DNA of 24,595 nucleotides from a virus, in IMG/VR virus record IMGVR_UViG_3300035220_000638, positions 1 through 24,595 of that record, one strand, 5' to 3'. Below the pieces are notes generated by a model. That model saw nothing but the letters and a program-made list of their open reading frames with translations. It made no database searches and had not been told where the DNA came from. Shown here in pieces: positions 24,595 to 24,595 of this stretch; positions within the stretch are counted from its first letter, which is position 1; every line of letters starts with the position of its first letter. A program made the translations under genes and the position numbers.

Positions 24595-24595
24595 A

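Noticed and set aside
1-24595. tRNA genes, CRISPR arrays, insertion sequences or an integrase
   Set aside because: No cloverleaf, regular spaced repeat, transposase or recombinase motif was recognised; the gaps between genes are too short for most of these.

Overview
This window looks like part of the virion-structure and lysis region of a large marine tailed phage with a contractile tail. It most resembles the cyanophage-type (Synechococcus/Prochlorococcus) myoviruses, but this is inferred from gene content and protein style and was not checked by a search. The evidence is a P2-type baseplate protein, a gp5/gpV-like OB-fold spike, a tail-hub protein with two murein hydrolase domains, a large terminase, PhoH, a phage thioredoxin, a phage sigma factor and several very long tail proteins with the low-complexity, Gly/Ser/Thr-rich modules common in marine phages. 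Base composition is moderately AT-rich by eye. Coding density is near total, and no gap longer than 300 bases exists. I saw no tRNA, rRNA, CRISPR array, insertion sequence or integrase.

Layout. Block 1 (+, left edge to 4317) holds a leucine-rich-repeat tail protein cut by the window edge and a 750-residue structural protein. Block 2 (-, 9467 to 4314) holds a small tail-fibre-like protein, phoH and a 1226-residue PA14-like tail protein. Block 3 (+, 9548 to 14522) holds a thymidylate-kinase-like nucleotide kinase, a probably abundant 251-residue protein followed by a hairpin terminator, the hub/murein hydrolase and a 198-residue helical protein. Block 4 (-, right edge to 14519) reads in order: P2 gpI-like baseplate protein (cut by the edge), LamG tail fibre, OB-fold spike, terminase large subunit, thioredoxin, sigma factor and DUF3223-HNH protein. 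Both convergent boundaries (4314-4317 and 14519-14522) have stop codons that overlap, leaving no room for a terminator. The divergent boundary (9468-9547) and the gap after terminase (16218-16299) each carry an extended -10 promoter candidate.

How the genes fit together. Spike, baseplate and hub proteins would form the tail tip. The hub would cut peptidoglycan during entry with an M23-like endopeptidase and a lysozyme domain. The fibre and adhesin-like proteins would bind the cell surface. Terminase packages DNA. The sigma factor would direct host RNA polymerase to a class of phage promoters, and thioredoxin and the nucleotide kinase would support nucleotide metabolism.

The most unusual observation is that the M23 zinc-peptidase motifs of the hub protein occur in circularly permuted order (HxH first, then HxxxD, then the single His). 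Other notable points are a sigma factor whose last 35 residues are overprinted by the next gene, a strong terminator/attenuator hairpin immediately before phoH, and an approximately 310-residue Gly/Ala/Leu-rich segment inside the spike protein.
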